A stretch of DNA of 64,000 nucleotides from positions 27,443,956-27,507,955 of the forward strand of contig CM053332.1 of assembly GCA_028583605.1 (NCBI GenBank), read 5' to 3'. The notes beneath the pieces are model-generated. The model saw nothing but the letters and a program-made list of their open reading frames with translations, made no database searches and was not told the DNA's origin. A program made the translations under genes and the position numbers. This DNA is from Dastarcus helophoroides. Taxonomy: Eukaryota; Arthropoda; Insecta; Coleoptera; Bothrideridae. Shown here piece by piece: positions 33,835 through 45,239 of the stretch; position 1 is the stretch's first letter; every line of letters begins with the position of its first letter.

Positions 33835-34013
33835 GGAACCTACTGGTCCTTGGTTATCTTCAAAAACTGAAATACAAATCTTGTCCCCTGAAACCAATAA
33901 AGATCAGTATATCGCTGAAGATGATAGCTTGGCTGTCGAAACGCGTTAGAGCAACCTTTGTTGTGTTTTTAATTTTTCTTGGTTTCAGGGGACAAGATTT
34001 GTATTTCAATTTT
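33835..34013 (+). mobile_element. foldback element with hammerhead-like core, plus orientation
   Basis: Head GGAACCTACTGGTCCTTGG, left arm TGAAATACAAATCTTGTCCCC with TGAAACCAA, core on the plus strand (33911-33951), then right arm TTGGTTTCAGGGGACAAG with ATTTGTATTTCA. The arms are inverted repeats of about 33 bp. Core stem II is GAUAGC/GCUGUC, which keeps pairing through a U-G pair. Stem I is degraded (AUCG before CUGA). Confidence 0.7.
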
Positions 34014-35869
34014 TAAAAAAAATATATTTTTGAAAATGTTGATTGTTTTGAAAATTTTGATTTCATTCAAAATTTTACGTGTTTTTGTAAATTTCGAACT
34101 TTTGTAAAAAATTAAAGTTCTTTGGAAATTTTAAATCTTGAAAATTTTGACTTTTATGAAAAGCTTTTTCAAAATTCGGAGTTTTTCTCAAAATTTTTTT
34201 TCTCAAAATTTTGACATGTTTAAAAAACCCCCAAATTGACAATTTACCTTAATTATTATTTTCAATTGGAAATTTTGAATTTTTCTTATAAAATTTCTCG
34301 GGATTTTGACATTTTTTTTGTAAATTTCGTAATGTAAAAGAAAATATTTTCTTGAACATTTCGTTTTTTTGAAAATATTGAGTTATTTTTATTACAAGTT
34401 TTTTGTAAATTTCGACTTTTTGTAAAAAATCCAAGTTCTTTGAAAATATTTATTTTTTTTTAGAAATTTCGGATCCCGAAATATTGACTTTTTTGAATTT
34501 TTTTTTAAAATTCCCACTTTTTTGACATTTAGACTGTTTTAAAAATTTGAACTCTCAAAATTTAAGAGTTATTTTAATTATCATTTTCACTGGGATATTT
34601 CGAATTTTTCATTAAGCTACATATTTTGACCTTTTTTTTTTTTGGTAAATTTTGAAATGTAAAAAAGAATCATTTTTTAAAAATGTCGATTTTTCGAAAA
34701 TTTTGAACCCTTTCAAAATTTTATGTTTTTGTAAATTTTAACTTTTTGTAAAAAAATCAAATTCTTTGAAAATTTCTAATTTGACTTTTTCTCAAAATTT
34801 TGTCATCTCTTTAAAATTCGGGCTCTCAAAATTTAAGATTCATTTTCATTTTTATTTTCATTCGGAATTTTCGAACTTTTCATTAAATTTCTAGAGATTT
34901 TGACATTATTTTTCGTCAATTTTGAAATATAATAAATATCATTATTTTAAAAATGTGGATTTTTCGAAAATTCTGAGTTCTTTCAAAATTTTACCAGTTT
35001 TTGTAAATTTAGAATTTTTGTAAAAAATTAAAGTTCTTTGAAAATTTTTAATTTTTTGGAAATTTAGAATCTCTTGAAAATTTTGACTTTTTTGAAAAGC
35101 TTTTTCAAAATTCTGATTTTTTCTCAAAATTTCTTTTCTCAAAATTTTGACGTTTTGAAAGCTCCCAAATTGACAATTTACCTTAATTTTTATTTTCGAC
35201 TAAAAATTTTGAATTTTTTTTATAAAATTTCTCGACTATTTGATATTTTTTTGTAATTTCGAAATGTAAAAAAAATATTTTTGTCAAAACTTCGATTTTT
35301 TCTTTGGAAATTTTGAGTATTTTTAAAATTTTACAATTTTTTGAAAATTTTTACTTTTTGTAAAAAATCCAAGTCGTTTGAAAATATTTACGTTTTTGGA
35401 AATTTCGAATTCTGAAATTTTGACTTTTTTGAAATTTTTTTCAAAATTCCGACCTTTTCTTAAAATTTTGACAAGTTTTAAAAATTTAAACTCTCAAAAT
35501 TTAGGACTTATTTTAATTTCTAGAGATTTTGACATTTTTTTGTTGTAAATTTTGAAATGTAATAAAATTCTTTTTTTAAGTGCCAATTTTTCGAAAAATT
35601 TAAACTCTCAAAATTTAAGACTTATTTTAATTTCTAGAGATTTTGACATTTTTTTTTGTAAATTTTGAAATGTAATAAAAATCTTTTTTTTAAGTGCCAA
35701 TTTTTCGAAAAATTTGAACTCCCAAAATTATAAGTGTTTTTGTAAATTTTGACTTTTTGTAAAAAAATTCAAATTCTTTGAAAATTTCTAATTTGAATTT
35801 TTTGAATCTCTTGAAAATGTTGATTTTTTCGAAAAACCTTTTCAAAATTGCGACTTTTTCTGAAAATTG
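34014..35869. repeat. T-rich degenerate repeats
   Basis: Older copies of the 328-bp unit that follows (for example TTTCTAGAGATTTTGACATT near 34890, 35520 and 35635). A 115-bp tandem duplication lies near 35480-35720. No gene seen. Confidence 0.6.
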
Positions 35870-37260
35870 TGACATGTCAAAATTCGCGCCCTCAAAATTT
35901 AAGATTTATTTCGATTTTGATTTTCACTCGGAAATTTCGAATTTTTCATTAAATTTCTAGAGATTTTGACATTATTTTTCGTAAATTTTGAAATGTAATA
36001 AAAACCATTATTTTAAAAATGTTGATTTTTTGATAATCTCGAGTTCTTTGAAGATTTTACGTATTTTTGTAAATTTTGAGTTTTTGTAAAAAAATTCTAA
36101 TTCTTTGAAAATTTCTAATTTATTGGATATTTTTCAATCAATAGAAAATGTTGACTTTTTTCGAAAAATCTTTTCAAAATTTCGACTTTTTCTGAAAATT
36201 GTGACATGTCAAAATTCGCTCCCTCAAAATTTAAGATTTATTTCGATTTTGATTTTCACTCGGAAATTTCGAATTTTTCATTAAATTTCTAGAGATTTTG
36301 ACATTATTTTTCGTAAATTTTGAAATGTAATAAAAACTATTATTTTAAAAATGTTGATTTTTTGATAACCTCGAGTTCTTTGAAGATTTTACGTGTTTTT
36401 GTAAATTTTGAGTTTTTGTAAAAAATTCTAATTCTTTGAAAATTTCTAATTTGGATATTTTCAATCAATAGAAAATTTTGACTTTTTTGAAAAATCTTTT
36501 CAAAATTTCGACTTTTTTTGAAAATTGTGAAATGTCAAAATTCGCGCCCTCCAAATTTTAGATTTATTTCGATTTTGATCTTTACTCGGAAATTTCGAAT
36601 TTTTCCTTAAATTTCTAGAGATTTTGACATTATTTTTCGTAAATTTTGAAATGTAATTAAAATCATTATTTTAAAAATGTTGATTTTTAGAAAATCTGGA
36701 GTTATTTGAAATTTTTATTTGTTTTTGTAAATTTTGAGTTTTTGTAAAAAATTCTAATTCTTTGAAAATTTCTAATTTGGATATTTTAAATCAATAGAAA
36801 ATTTTGACTTTTTTGAAAAATCTTTTCAAAATTTCGACTTTTTCTGAAAATTGCGACATGTCAAAATTCGCTCCCTCAAAATTCAAGATTTATTTCGATT
36901 TTGATTTTCACTCGGAAATTTCGAATTTTTCATTAAATTTCTAGAGATTTTGACATTATTTTTCGTAAATTTTGAAATGTAATTAAAATCATTATTTTAA
37001 AAATGTTGATTTTTTGAAAATCTCGAGTTATTTGAAAATTTTACGTGTTTTTGTAAATTTTGAGTTTTTGTAAAAAATGCTAATTCTTTGAAAATTTCTA
37101 ATTTATTTGGATATTTTCAATCAATAGAAAATTTTGACTTTTTTGAAAAATCTTTTCAAAATTTCGACTTTTTCTGAAAATTGTGACATGTCAAAATTCG
37201 CGTCCTCAAAATTTAAGATTTATTTCGATTTTGATTCTCACTCGTCAACTTCGAATTTTT
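35870..37260. repeat. 328-bp T-rich satellite, five copies
   Basis: GATTTATTTCGATTTTGAT lies at 35903, 36235, 36561, 36887 and 37217, so spacing is 326-332 bp. Copies share TCACTCGGAAATTTCG and AAATTTCTAGAGATTTTGAC. Confidence 0.9.
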
Positions 37261-38067
37261 CATTAAATTTCTTAGAGATTTTGAGATTTAATTTTTGTAA
37301 ATTTTGAACTGTAAAAAGAATTTTTTTTAAAATTGTCGATTTTTCGAAAATTATGAGTTCTTTCAAAATATTACGTGTTTTTGTAAATTTCCACTTTTTG
37401 TAGAAACTTCGAATTTTTTGAAAATTTAAAATTTTTTGGAAATTTCGGATCTTTTGAAAGGCTTGCCTTTTTTTGAAAAAAATTTTCAAAATTTCGTTTT
37501 TTCTCAAAATTTTGACTTTTTTAGTGAATTTTAACACTTTAAAAATCCACTTTTAATAAATAATCTGCAATTATTTGAATTAATTTTAAACATGCCTGCT
37601 TTTTTTGGAAACTTAGCATCAAAATTTCAAAATTTTATTTTTTTTGTAATTTTGACTTCACAATAATTTTATTTTTGAAAATGTTGACTTCGAGAAATCT
37701 TTAATTTGATGAAATTTTGATTTCTTTAAAAATGAGGTTTTCTCGAAATTTTGATTTCTTTTAAAAATTTGGATCCTTCCAAAAAATAGATTTTTTGATT
37801 TTGATTTATATGTAAGTCTCCAAATTTTTCAAAATCTCTACTTTTCCGCAGGATTTTTACCTTAATTTTTTTGTAAACTTTGATAATTTTTTTTGAATCC
37901 TACTATTCTAAAACTTCGCATCTTATAATTTTGTTTTTAAATTTTGACTTTTTGAAAATTCTTTAATTTTCTAAGATTTTGATTTTTTGAAAAATTTAAC
38001 GTTTTCTCAAAATTTTGATTTCTTTTGAGAATTTGGACTTTTTCAAAATGTGGATTTTTTTTTTGAT
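37261..38067. other. T-rich low-complexity stretch
   Basis: TTTTTGAAAATTTT-type words without a clear period. No gene seen. Confidence 0.55.
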
Positions 38068-38258
38068 GGAACGGACTGGTCCTTGGTTATCTTCAAAAAT
38101 TGAAACACAGAACTTGTCCCCTGAAACCAAGAAAAATTAAAAAACGCAACAAAGGTTGCTCTAACGCGTTTCGACAGCCAAGCTGTCATCTTCAGAGAGA
38201 AACTCACTCAATTTTTCTTGGTTTCAGGGGACAAGTTCTGTGTTTCAATTTTTAAAAT
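38068..38258 (-). mobile_element. foldback element with hammerhead-like core, minus orientation
   Basis: Head GGAACGGACTGGTCCTTGG in the same direction as the 33835 copy, left arm TGAAACACAGAACTTGTCCCC, core on the minus strand (38159-38200), and right arm GGGGACAAGTTCTGTGTTTCA. The two arms match each other better than they match the arms of other copies (both carry CACAGAAC or its complement), so they have been kept alike. The core is inverted relative to the head compared with the 33835 copy. Confidence 0.75.
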
Positions 38259-38629
38259 GTGGATTGTTTTATTTTGACTTATTTATAAATTTCTTACTTT
38301 TTCAAAATTTTAACTTTTGCGCGGAATTTTTACTTTTTTTTGTAAATTTGGACATTTTTTTAATCCTACTTTTTTGCAAATTTCGGTTTTGTTTTGAATA
38401 TGTCTATCCTTTGGAAATTTCGTGTTTTAAAAATCTTGTTTTTCTTTGAACATTTCAACTTTATTATTTCAGTACACTTAAAACTAGTATGAAAATAATT
38501 GCATCTATTTTAAAATTTTGATTTCTTAAAAGGATATGACTTAGTAATTTTCATCTTTCGTACATATCGATATTTTGATTGTTTTAGTCGATTTGTCAAC
38601 TGTCACTTTGACGTTTTATTTGTGCAAAA
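38259..38629. other. T-rich stretch ending in mixed DNA
   Basis: The last part of the T-rich block. No gene seen. Confidence 0.45.
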
Positions 38630-38740
38630 ATGTGTTTGTCCGTTTGTTGGCTTTTCATGGCTCAATTACCGAACCGATTTCAACGGAAATTGGTGCAGAG
38701 GTTCCTTGGAATCCGAGGTAAAATATAGGCCAACTTTTAT
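38630..38740 (+). repeat. dispersed arthropod-type repeat module
   Basis: GTTTGTTGGCTTTTCATGGC, then TACCGAACCGATTTCAACGG and GAGGTTCCTTGGAATCCGAG. The same module is found inverted at 62376-62495 and 62590-62712. Sequences of this form (a pause such as TTGGCTTTTCA, then GAACCGATTTC) are common in arthropod transposable elements. Which family it belongs to is not clear. Confidence 0.55.
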
Positions 38741-39724
38741 CACGAAAAAATGTTTCAGCTACTTCCAAGGTAATATTATATCTAGAAAGCATAGATAATA
38801 TTCTGACAACGTCCTATAATCCAATAACGTTATTTGGGTTTTTCATTGATACTACGCAAACGAAGTTAGTAATAACTACTATAGATATAGATTATACTGT
38901 TGGTAATATGGCGTCAGACTGACAACTTTTTCGTTATTAAACGTAGTATTTCATCATTGAACGCAAACGCTAGCGAAAGAGTAGAATAATGACTAAATAA
39001 TTCCACTTTATTTATTATAATTGCTAACGATATTCCAAATTTATTATTTTGGTAGGAATAAAATAGGATTATAATTCTCGCAATTCTTTGGAGAGGGAGC
39101 GTAACTCTGTCAGTAATGGGTAATCGATATGGCTGTTCATTTTCGATGCAGTCCATACAGGCAGATTAGAGCGCTGCCAATTGATCCAACTGTGACGATT
39201 GATTGACGACAATCATACACGCAAAGTGTGATTCATTGCACTCGTCAATGTTGCCAATGCGTTCAATGCTCTCTCTCCCGTTCGAAACGACTACTTTTTA
39301 AATTAAAAGCCTCGCCCCGACTCCGGCGTATATGTCAACTATTTCTCTACCGATTACAGAAAAAACAGCGTGTCTGTATATCCCTATTACAAATTTACAA
39401 GCATTCATACATCCCGCAGCAGCTTTCTTTAATCAAATATCGATTGGCGAACCGCATACGAACGAGGCCCAATCAAATAATTCTCGTCGTTTCATTGTGG
39501 ATCGTTATATTTTACAAGTCTTCTTCATTGTTCAGATCTATAATTGTGTCCAGTGAAATGTTGATGTAAAGTGTATGGGCTGCTCTAGTAGAAGTTTACT
39601 GGAAGTCAGTGAAGTGTTTTTCATGAAGCACAGCTTCCCTTATAAAATAAAAATGTCTATTTTCATTCATGTTTCATTGCCCATTTCTTTACCAGTTACT
39701 TCTTCCACAATTCTACATTTTCAG
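38741..39724. other. unique DNA upstream of a candidate exon
   Basis: Mixed composition, no repeat seen. Overlapping frames at 39228-39569 have no recognised domain. Part of it may be intron or 5' exons of the gene suggested by the 39725 exon. Confidence 0.4.
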
Positions 39725-39775
39725 AAACCTTCTGTTGAGGAAGTGGCGAAGAAAAAGCCAATAAAACATGAATAA
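39725..39775 (+). CDS. possible terminal coding exon with poly(A) signals
   Basis: A pyrimidine-rich tract (from about 39690) ends in ACATTTTCAG at 39715-39724, a good splice acceptor. The 16 codons that follow read KPSVEEVAKKKPIKHE and then TAA (39773-39775). The lysine-rich hydrophilic tail is unlike the low-complexity frames around it. AATAAA occurs at 39760-39765 and again at 39771-39776, the second overlapping the stop. The frame stays open upstream to an ATG at 39575, so a 66-codon single-exon reading is the alternative, but its upstream part is not protein-like. The gene is not recognised, and the partner exon is not found in this window. Confidence 0.3.
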   Translation, partial: KPSVEEVAKKKPIKHE

Positions 39776-41134
39776 AAATACCAATACTTCGCAAAGGAGA
39801 TACACAGAATATCCAAAAATACTCATATTCATTTTATTTTAAAATTTCCTTTTTTACACAAGAGCTGCGACCACTCGTTAATAGTATTAGTCACGCTTAC
39901 GATCAAAATTGTATCTGTAAAATGTCAAATTCAATTTATTTTTGACATAATTAATCGGAATTTATTTGTGTACAAATTTTTAAGAGGCGAAAGATTATAA
40001 ACATTTCGTATGTTATTGAAAATGTCGACATTTTTCAAAATTATTATTTTAAAAGTCGAATGTTTTCAAAATTTAAATTTTTTTTGAACAATTTGGCATT
40101 TTTAAATTTCAATTTATTATCAAAAATTTCGACTCTTTTCGAAATTGGGGCATTTCAAAATTTTACCTTTTCCAAAACCTTCTTTTTCCAGCTTTCATCT
40201 CTTGTACATCTCGATCTTTTTAAAATTTCGATTTTTTTTTATTAAATGCTATTTTTTTTACGTCCGGCTTCTAGTGAAAGCTACGATATTTCATCCATTT
40301 TTTTAAAAATTTTTCGAATTCCAAAATTTGTGTTTTCTCGAGATTTAATAATTTTGATTATTTCTTCAAATTTCGACTTTTAATGTCGAAATTCGTTTCC
40401 AACATTTTCGAAAAATTCGACTTCTGCTGAAAATTTGAACTTTTTTTGAAAATGTAAACTATTTCTCTAAAAATTAAAAATATACCTTGCTTTTGAAAAT
40501 TTCGAATATTTTGAAAATATTAACTCTTTTTTTAAACATTTCGACTTTGTTGCGAATTCAGATGACGAAATTATCAATTATTTCAAATTTTGTGTCTTTC
40601 CTTGAAATTCTGCCTGAAAATGTTTACTTTGTCCAAAATAAAAAATAAAAAATTTTCGACATTTTATCCAAATTCGACTTTTTGTAAATTATTGAAAAAT
40701 TACTCTTTGTTGATAATTTAAAACCACCTTGTTCTTGTAAATATCACTATTCACTGTTTCTTAAAAAAATATACAATTTTTTAATAATATTTACCGAAAA
40801 TTTCGACTTTCTTGAAAATTAGAACAAAAGATGTCGGAAATTTCGTCTTCTTTTTGAAATTTCGACTAGAAATTTTTGCGAGAATTTCAATTATTTAAAA
40901 AATCTTGACTTTTTTTAGTAAAATTTACAATTTGCTCGAAGTTTTTACTCACGTTTAAAATTTCGATATTTTTGAAAGTGGTTTTTCCTAAAATTTAGTT
41001 TTTTGTCGTGACATTTTGATCACTTTTTAAAACATTTAAGTTTTTTAAAAATTCAACCTTTTCTGGAATTGTGAATTTTTTTTAAAATTTTGTTACCAAA
41101 TTTCGATTTTTTCTTGAAAGTTGGGCTTTTATAT
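39776..41134. other. T-rich low-complexity stretch
   Basis: After about 39990, TTTCGACTTTTT words dominate without a clear period. No gene seen. Confidence 0.5.
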
Positions 41135-41277
41135 AACTTAAAAGTTTCGATCTTTTTGAAAATTTGGACTTATTTTCAAAAATTAGAATTTATTCAAATT
41201 TCAACTTTTTCTCAAAATCTCCGGTTTCATAATCTTTTTTATCTTTTTTAAAGATTGACGCTATTTTGAAATTTTTG
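41135..41277. repeat. 140-bp direct repeat flanking the 14-mer array (left copy)
   Basis: AACTTAAAAGTTTCGATC to AAAGATTGACGCTATTTTGA recurs at 42318-42450 with about 15 changes. The minisatellite begins a few bases after this copy. Confidence 0.85.
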
Positions 41278-41278
41278 G

Positions 41279-42070
41279 CTTCAGTTTCCTGGTTCCAGTC
41301 TAGTGGTCTCAGTCTCCCGGTCTCAATCTTCTGGCGTTAGTTTCCTGGTCTCAGTCTTCTGGCGTCAGTCTCCTGATCTGTCTCCTGGCGTCAGGCTACT
41401 GGCGTCAGTGTTCTGGCGTAAGTCTCCTGGTTTCAGTCTGCTGGTCTCAGTCTCCTGGTCTCAGTCTTCTGGCGTCAGTCTCCTGATCTCAGTCTCCTGG
41501 CATCGCTTTACTGGCGTCAGTCTCCTGGTGTTAGTCTCCTGGTCTTAGTCTCCTGGTCTCAGTCTCCTGGTCTCAGTCTTCTGGTCTCAGTCTCTTGGTC
41601 TCAGTCTTATGGCGTTAGTCTCCTGGTCTCAGTTTCTGGCGTCAGTCTGCTGATCTCAGTCTCCTGGTATTGGTCTACTGGCGTCAGTCTCCTGGTGTCA
41701 GTCTTCTGGTCTCAGTCTCCTGGTCTCAGTCTCCCGGTCTCAGTCTCCTGGTCTTAGTCTTCTGGCGTTAGTCTTCTGGTCTCAGTCTTCTGGCATTGAT
41801 CTACTGGCGTCAGTCTCATAGCGTCTCAATCTCATGGTCTTAGTCTCCTGGCATTAGACTCCTGGTCTCTGTCTCCTGATCTCAGTCTTCTGGTGTTAGA
41901 CTCCTGGTCTCAGTCTTCTGGCTTTAGTCTCCTGGTCTCAGTCTTCTGTCGTCAGTGTCCTGGTCTCGATCTCTTGGCGTCAGTGTCCTGGTCTCGATCT
42001 CTTGGTGTCAGTAACCTGATGTCAATCTCCTGGTATCACTCTCCTTGTATCAATCTCTTGATATCGTCCT
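41279..42070. repeat. 14-bp minisatellite, TCCTGGTCTCAGTC
   Basis: About 56 units of TCCTGGTCTCAGTC with recurrent variants (TTCTGGCGTCAGTC, TCCTGATCTCAGTC). Three units make 42 bp, so all three frames stay open and give peptides such as SWSQSPGLSLLVSV; these are not proteins. The array ends TTGATATCGTCC, a boundary shared with the array that ends near 49890. Confidence 0.95.
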
Positions 42071-42317
42071 TTAGACTCTTTTCTTGAATCAGAGTCCATT
42101 CTGGCAGCGCCTTTTTTTTGAAATTATGAATTTCTTAAATAGATAATTATTATGTTGAGGTTTTATATTCTACGAGTATGTTAAAAACTTCGATTTTTTT
42201 AAAAATTTGGTTTTTTCTACAATTATATCTTTTTCTCAAAGTTTTGACTATTTTTGAGAAATGTCAATTTTTTTGGGATTTCAGGTTTTGTAGAAATTTT
42301 TACTTTTTTAAGATACT

Positions 42318-42450
42318 AACTTAAAAGTTTTGATCTTTTTGAAAATTTGGACTTATTTTGAAAAATTAGAATTTATTCAAATTTCAACTTTTTCTCAAAA
42401 TCTCCGGTTTCATAATCTTTTTTAAAGATTGACGCAATTTTGAAAATTTT
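42318..42450. repeat. 140-bp direct repeat flanking the 14-mer array (right copy)
   Basis: Partner of 41135-41277. It includes CTCCGGTTTCATAATC in both copies. Between the array and this copy are 250 bp of T-rich DNA. Confidence 0.85.
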
Positions 42451-42719
42451 CACTTCCCAGAATTGTGACTTGAAGTTTCGACGTCTTTTAAAAATTTCAA
42501 TTTTTTCTATAAATTTTGATATCTGTTAAAAAATTTGAATTTTAAAAAATTTGAAGTTGTTTTAACATTTTTTAAGAATTTTGACTTCTTTCGGAATTGC
42601 GAAATTTTGCGAAATTCCGACTTTTCATAAGCTGGACTTTTTCAAAAATTTCGACTTTTTTGAAAAATAAATTTACATTTTCTTAAAATTTCGATTTTAT
42701 TTAAATGTTGAAAGTTTCA

Positions 42720-44090
42720 AAGACCTCAGGAAAAAATATATCTCTGCTTCAATTCCATTTTGTGAATAAAATGATTTTGATGATTTTGACTTTCTAGAAT
42801 TGTGACTTGAACGTTACGACTTCCATTAAAAATTTCAATTTTTTTTTGAATTGGTTTCTCTAAAAAAATTTTAATTTTGAAAAATTTGAACTTGTGTCAA
42901 AATGTTGTAAAAATTTCGGTACTTTTTTCGGAATTTCGACCTTTTTTGAGATTCCGACATTTGATAATCTAGAATTTTTCAAAAATTTCGATTTTTTCGA
43001 AAAATAAATTTACGTTTTCTTAAAATTTCGATTTTCTTTAAATGTTGAAGTTTCGAAGACTTCAGGAAAAATTTATATTAGCTGGGCTTCCATTTTGTAA
43101 ATAAAATGATTTTGATGATTTTGACTTTCCAGAATTGTGACCTGAACGTTTTTAATTTTTTCTGTGAATTTTGGAATCTGTAAAAAAATGGTAATTTTGA
43201 AAAATTTGAATTTGTGTCAAAATGTTTTAAAAATTTCGGTACTCTTTTCGCAATTTCGACCTTTTTTGAAATTCTGACATTTGATAATCTAGAATTTTTC
43301 AAAAATTTCGATTTTTTCGAAAAATAAATTTACGTTTTCTTAAAATTTCGATTTTCTTTAAATGTTGAAGTTTCAAAGACTTCAGGAAAAATTTATATTT
43401 GCTTCGGTTCCATTTTGTAAATAAAATGATTTTGATGATTTTAACTTTCCAAAATTGTGACTTGAACGTTTTTAATTTTTTCTGTGAATTTTGGATTCTG
43501 TAAAAAAATGTTAATTTTGAAAAATTTGAACTTGTGTCAAAATGTTTTAAAAATTTCGGTACTTTTTTCAGAATTTCGACCTTTTTTGAAATTCTGACAT
43601 TTGATAATCTAGAATTTTTCAAAAATTTCGATTTTATCGAAAAATAAATTTACGTTTTCTTAAAATGTCGATTTTTTTTTAAATGTTGAAGTTTCAAAGA
43701 CTTCAGGAAAAATTTATATTTGCTTCGGTTCCATTTTGTAAATAAAATGATTTTGATGATTTTAACTTTCCAGAATTGTGACTTGAACGTTTTAATTTTT
43801 TTCTGTAAATTTTGGATTCCGTTAAAAAATTTTAATTTTTACAAATTTGAACTTGTTTTAACATTTTTGAAAAAAATTAGTACGTGTTTCGGAATTTCGA
43901 CTTTTTTTGAAATTTCGATATTTGATAATCTTTTCGAAAAATTCGATTTTTTCCGAAAAATAAATTTACATTTTCCTAACATTTCGATTTTCTTTAAGTG
44001 TTTCAAAGATCTTAGTAAAAATTTATTTTTGCTTAAGTTCCATTTTTTGAATAAAATGATTTTTATAATTTTTTAACTTGAATTTTATTT
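42720..44090. repeat. about 320-bp T-rich satellite, five copies
   Basis: TTCCATTTTGTAAATAAAATG or a variant lies at 42752, 43087, 43408, 43729 and 44037, 309-336 bp apart. Copies share TTTCGGTACTTTTTTC and TTTGATAATCTAGAAT. The middle copies are nearly identical. Confidence 0.9.
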
Positions 44091-44099
44091 TAAAATTTT

Positions 44100-44431
44100 G
44101 AGTAAGGATCCAAATTTAAACTGAAAACTAAACATTAAAGAAATACTTCATATTCAAAGTTTAACTTGATCTGGATTTTTTAAAACAAATTTCGACAGTA
44201 TCCGGACTTAAACGTAAAATTGGTAATTTTTGTCGAATATTTTTCAACATCTTTTCGAAATTTGAATTTTTTGTTGTTGAAATCCTGAATTTATATCGAT
44301 ATTTTGATTAATCGAAACACGTCAGAAAGGAATATGATTTTTTGGATGCTAATGAAAGCAAAATTATAATTAATCTTTTAAAATGGTTTCCGGTTAGCTT
44401 CCCCATTCATAAAAGTCACGACACGCCACTG
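44100..44431. other. mixed A/T-rich DNA
   Basis: Transition from the satellite to unique sequence. No gene seen. Confidence 0.45.
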
Positions 44432-44795
44432 CTGGAAGATATTAGAAACGTTGCTGAAGAAATGATTCACACGCAGTTGTAGGTTCGAGACAACTATCGA
44501 ATGATTAGAAGGCATTAAGGTATGCAGCTGGAGAAATCACTTACAGGCAGTCACGCCTTCGAGAATATCAAATATTTAGAATATTCGTGCGTGCGATCGC
44601 ACCTTAGATTAGTCAGTTGTAAAATTTTGTGTGAAAATTCTTGGAAAATCATGAAACTCTACGCACTTGATGACTTCTTTCGTTGAGTCCTGCTAAGAAT
44701 CTCCACGCACACGTAACTTCTGTGTAGCGTATTGCGTGAAACGTTTCTAATTTGATGCGCCATAAAGCCGAGCTAGACGCAGTCGTAACGAAAAG
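44432..44795 (+). repeat. 365-bp dispersed segment, plus copy
   Basis: CTGGAAGATATTAGAAACG to CAGTCGTAACGAAAAG. An inverted copy lies at 48974-49348 with roughly 85-90 percent match and small indels. No terminal inverted repeat and no frame of note, so it may be a non-coding mobile element or a segmental copy. Confidence 0.9.
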
Positions 44796-45239
44796 TGATC
44801 ATGAATGTTAGTAAGTAGTTGGTCCGCATTAGTCGTGCAATAAATCTTTAGATAAAAAACGGGCTGGTATGTCGCTGTATGCAAATAAGTCCGCTTGTTG
44901 GAGATCGAGGGGAAAAGGGGGCACAGCAAGACCGTGATATATGGGGCACCGGGTGTCAACTGAGTGATGCATGGAGACCGGCATCTCGCAGTGTCGCGTC
45001 CCCGACCCCCATCTTTGCATCACTACTGGCTGTATCGCCGACACTCTCTCAAATTGGAAGACATCAGCACCCGAATTCGAACTTTGCCTAAGCGCTTTAT
45101 CACCTGCAGCAGCCAGATTCGAACGCCTTATTTTAAAAACCGAACGAATGACCACGAAAATAAAACCTCAACGTGCGACTGCTTGTAATTACTTTCATTT
45201 TCCCCCAAGTTTAACAATACATCGCATTTTGCGACCGTC
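44796..45239. other. unique DNA
   Basis: Mixed composition with overlapping frames of 70-108 codons on both strands and in several registers. None has a recognisable motif. Confidence 0.4.

Noticed and set aside
41303..42087. Open frames such as those at 41303-41548 and 41893-42087 (SWSQSPG-type peptides) as a repetitive protein
   Set aside because: The 14-bp unit gives 42 bp per three units, so all frames stay open without selection. Units vary freely, as in a minisatellite. The same applies at 49.5, 52.6 and 60.6 kb.
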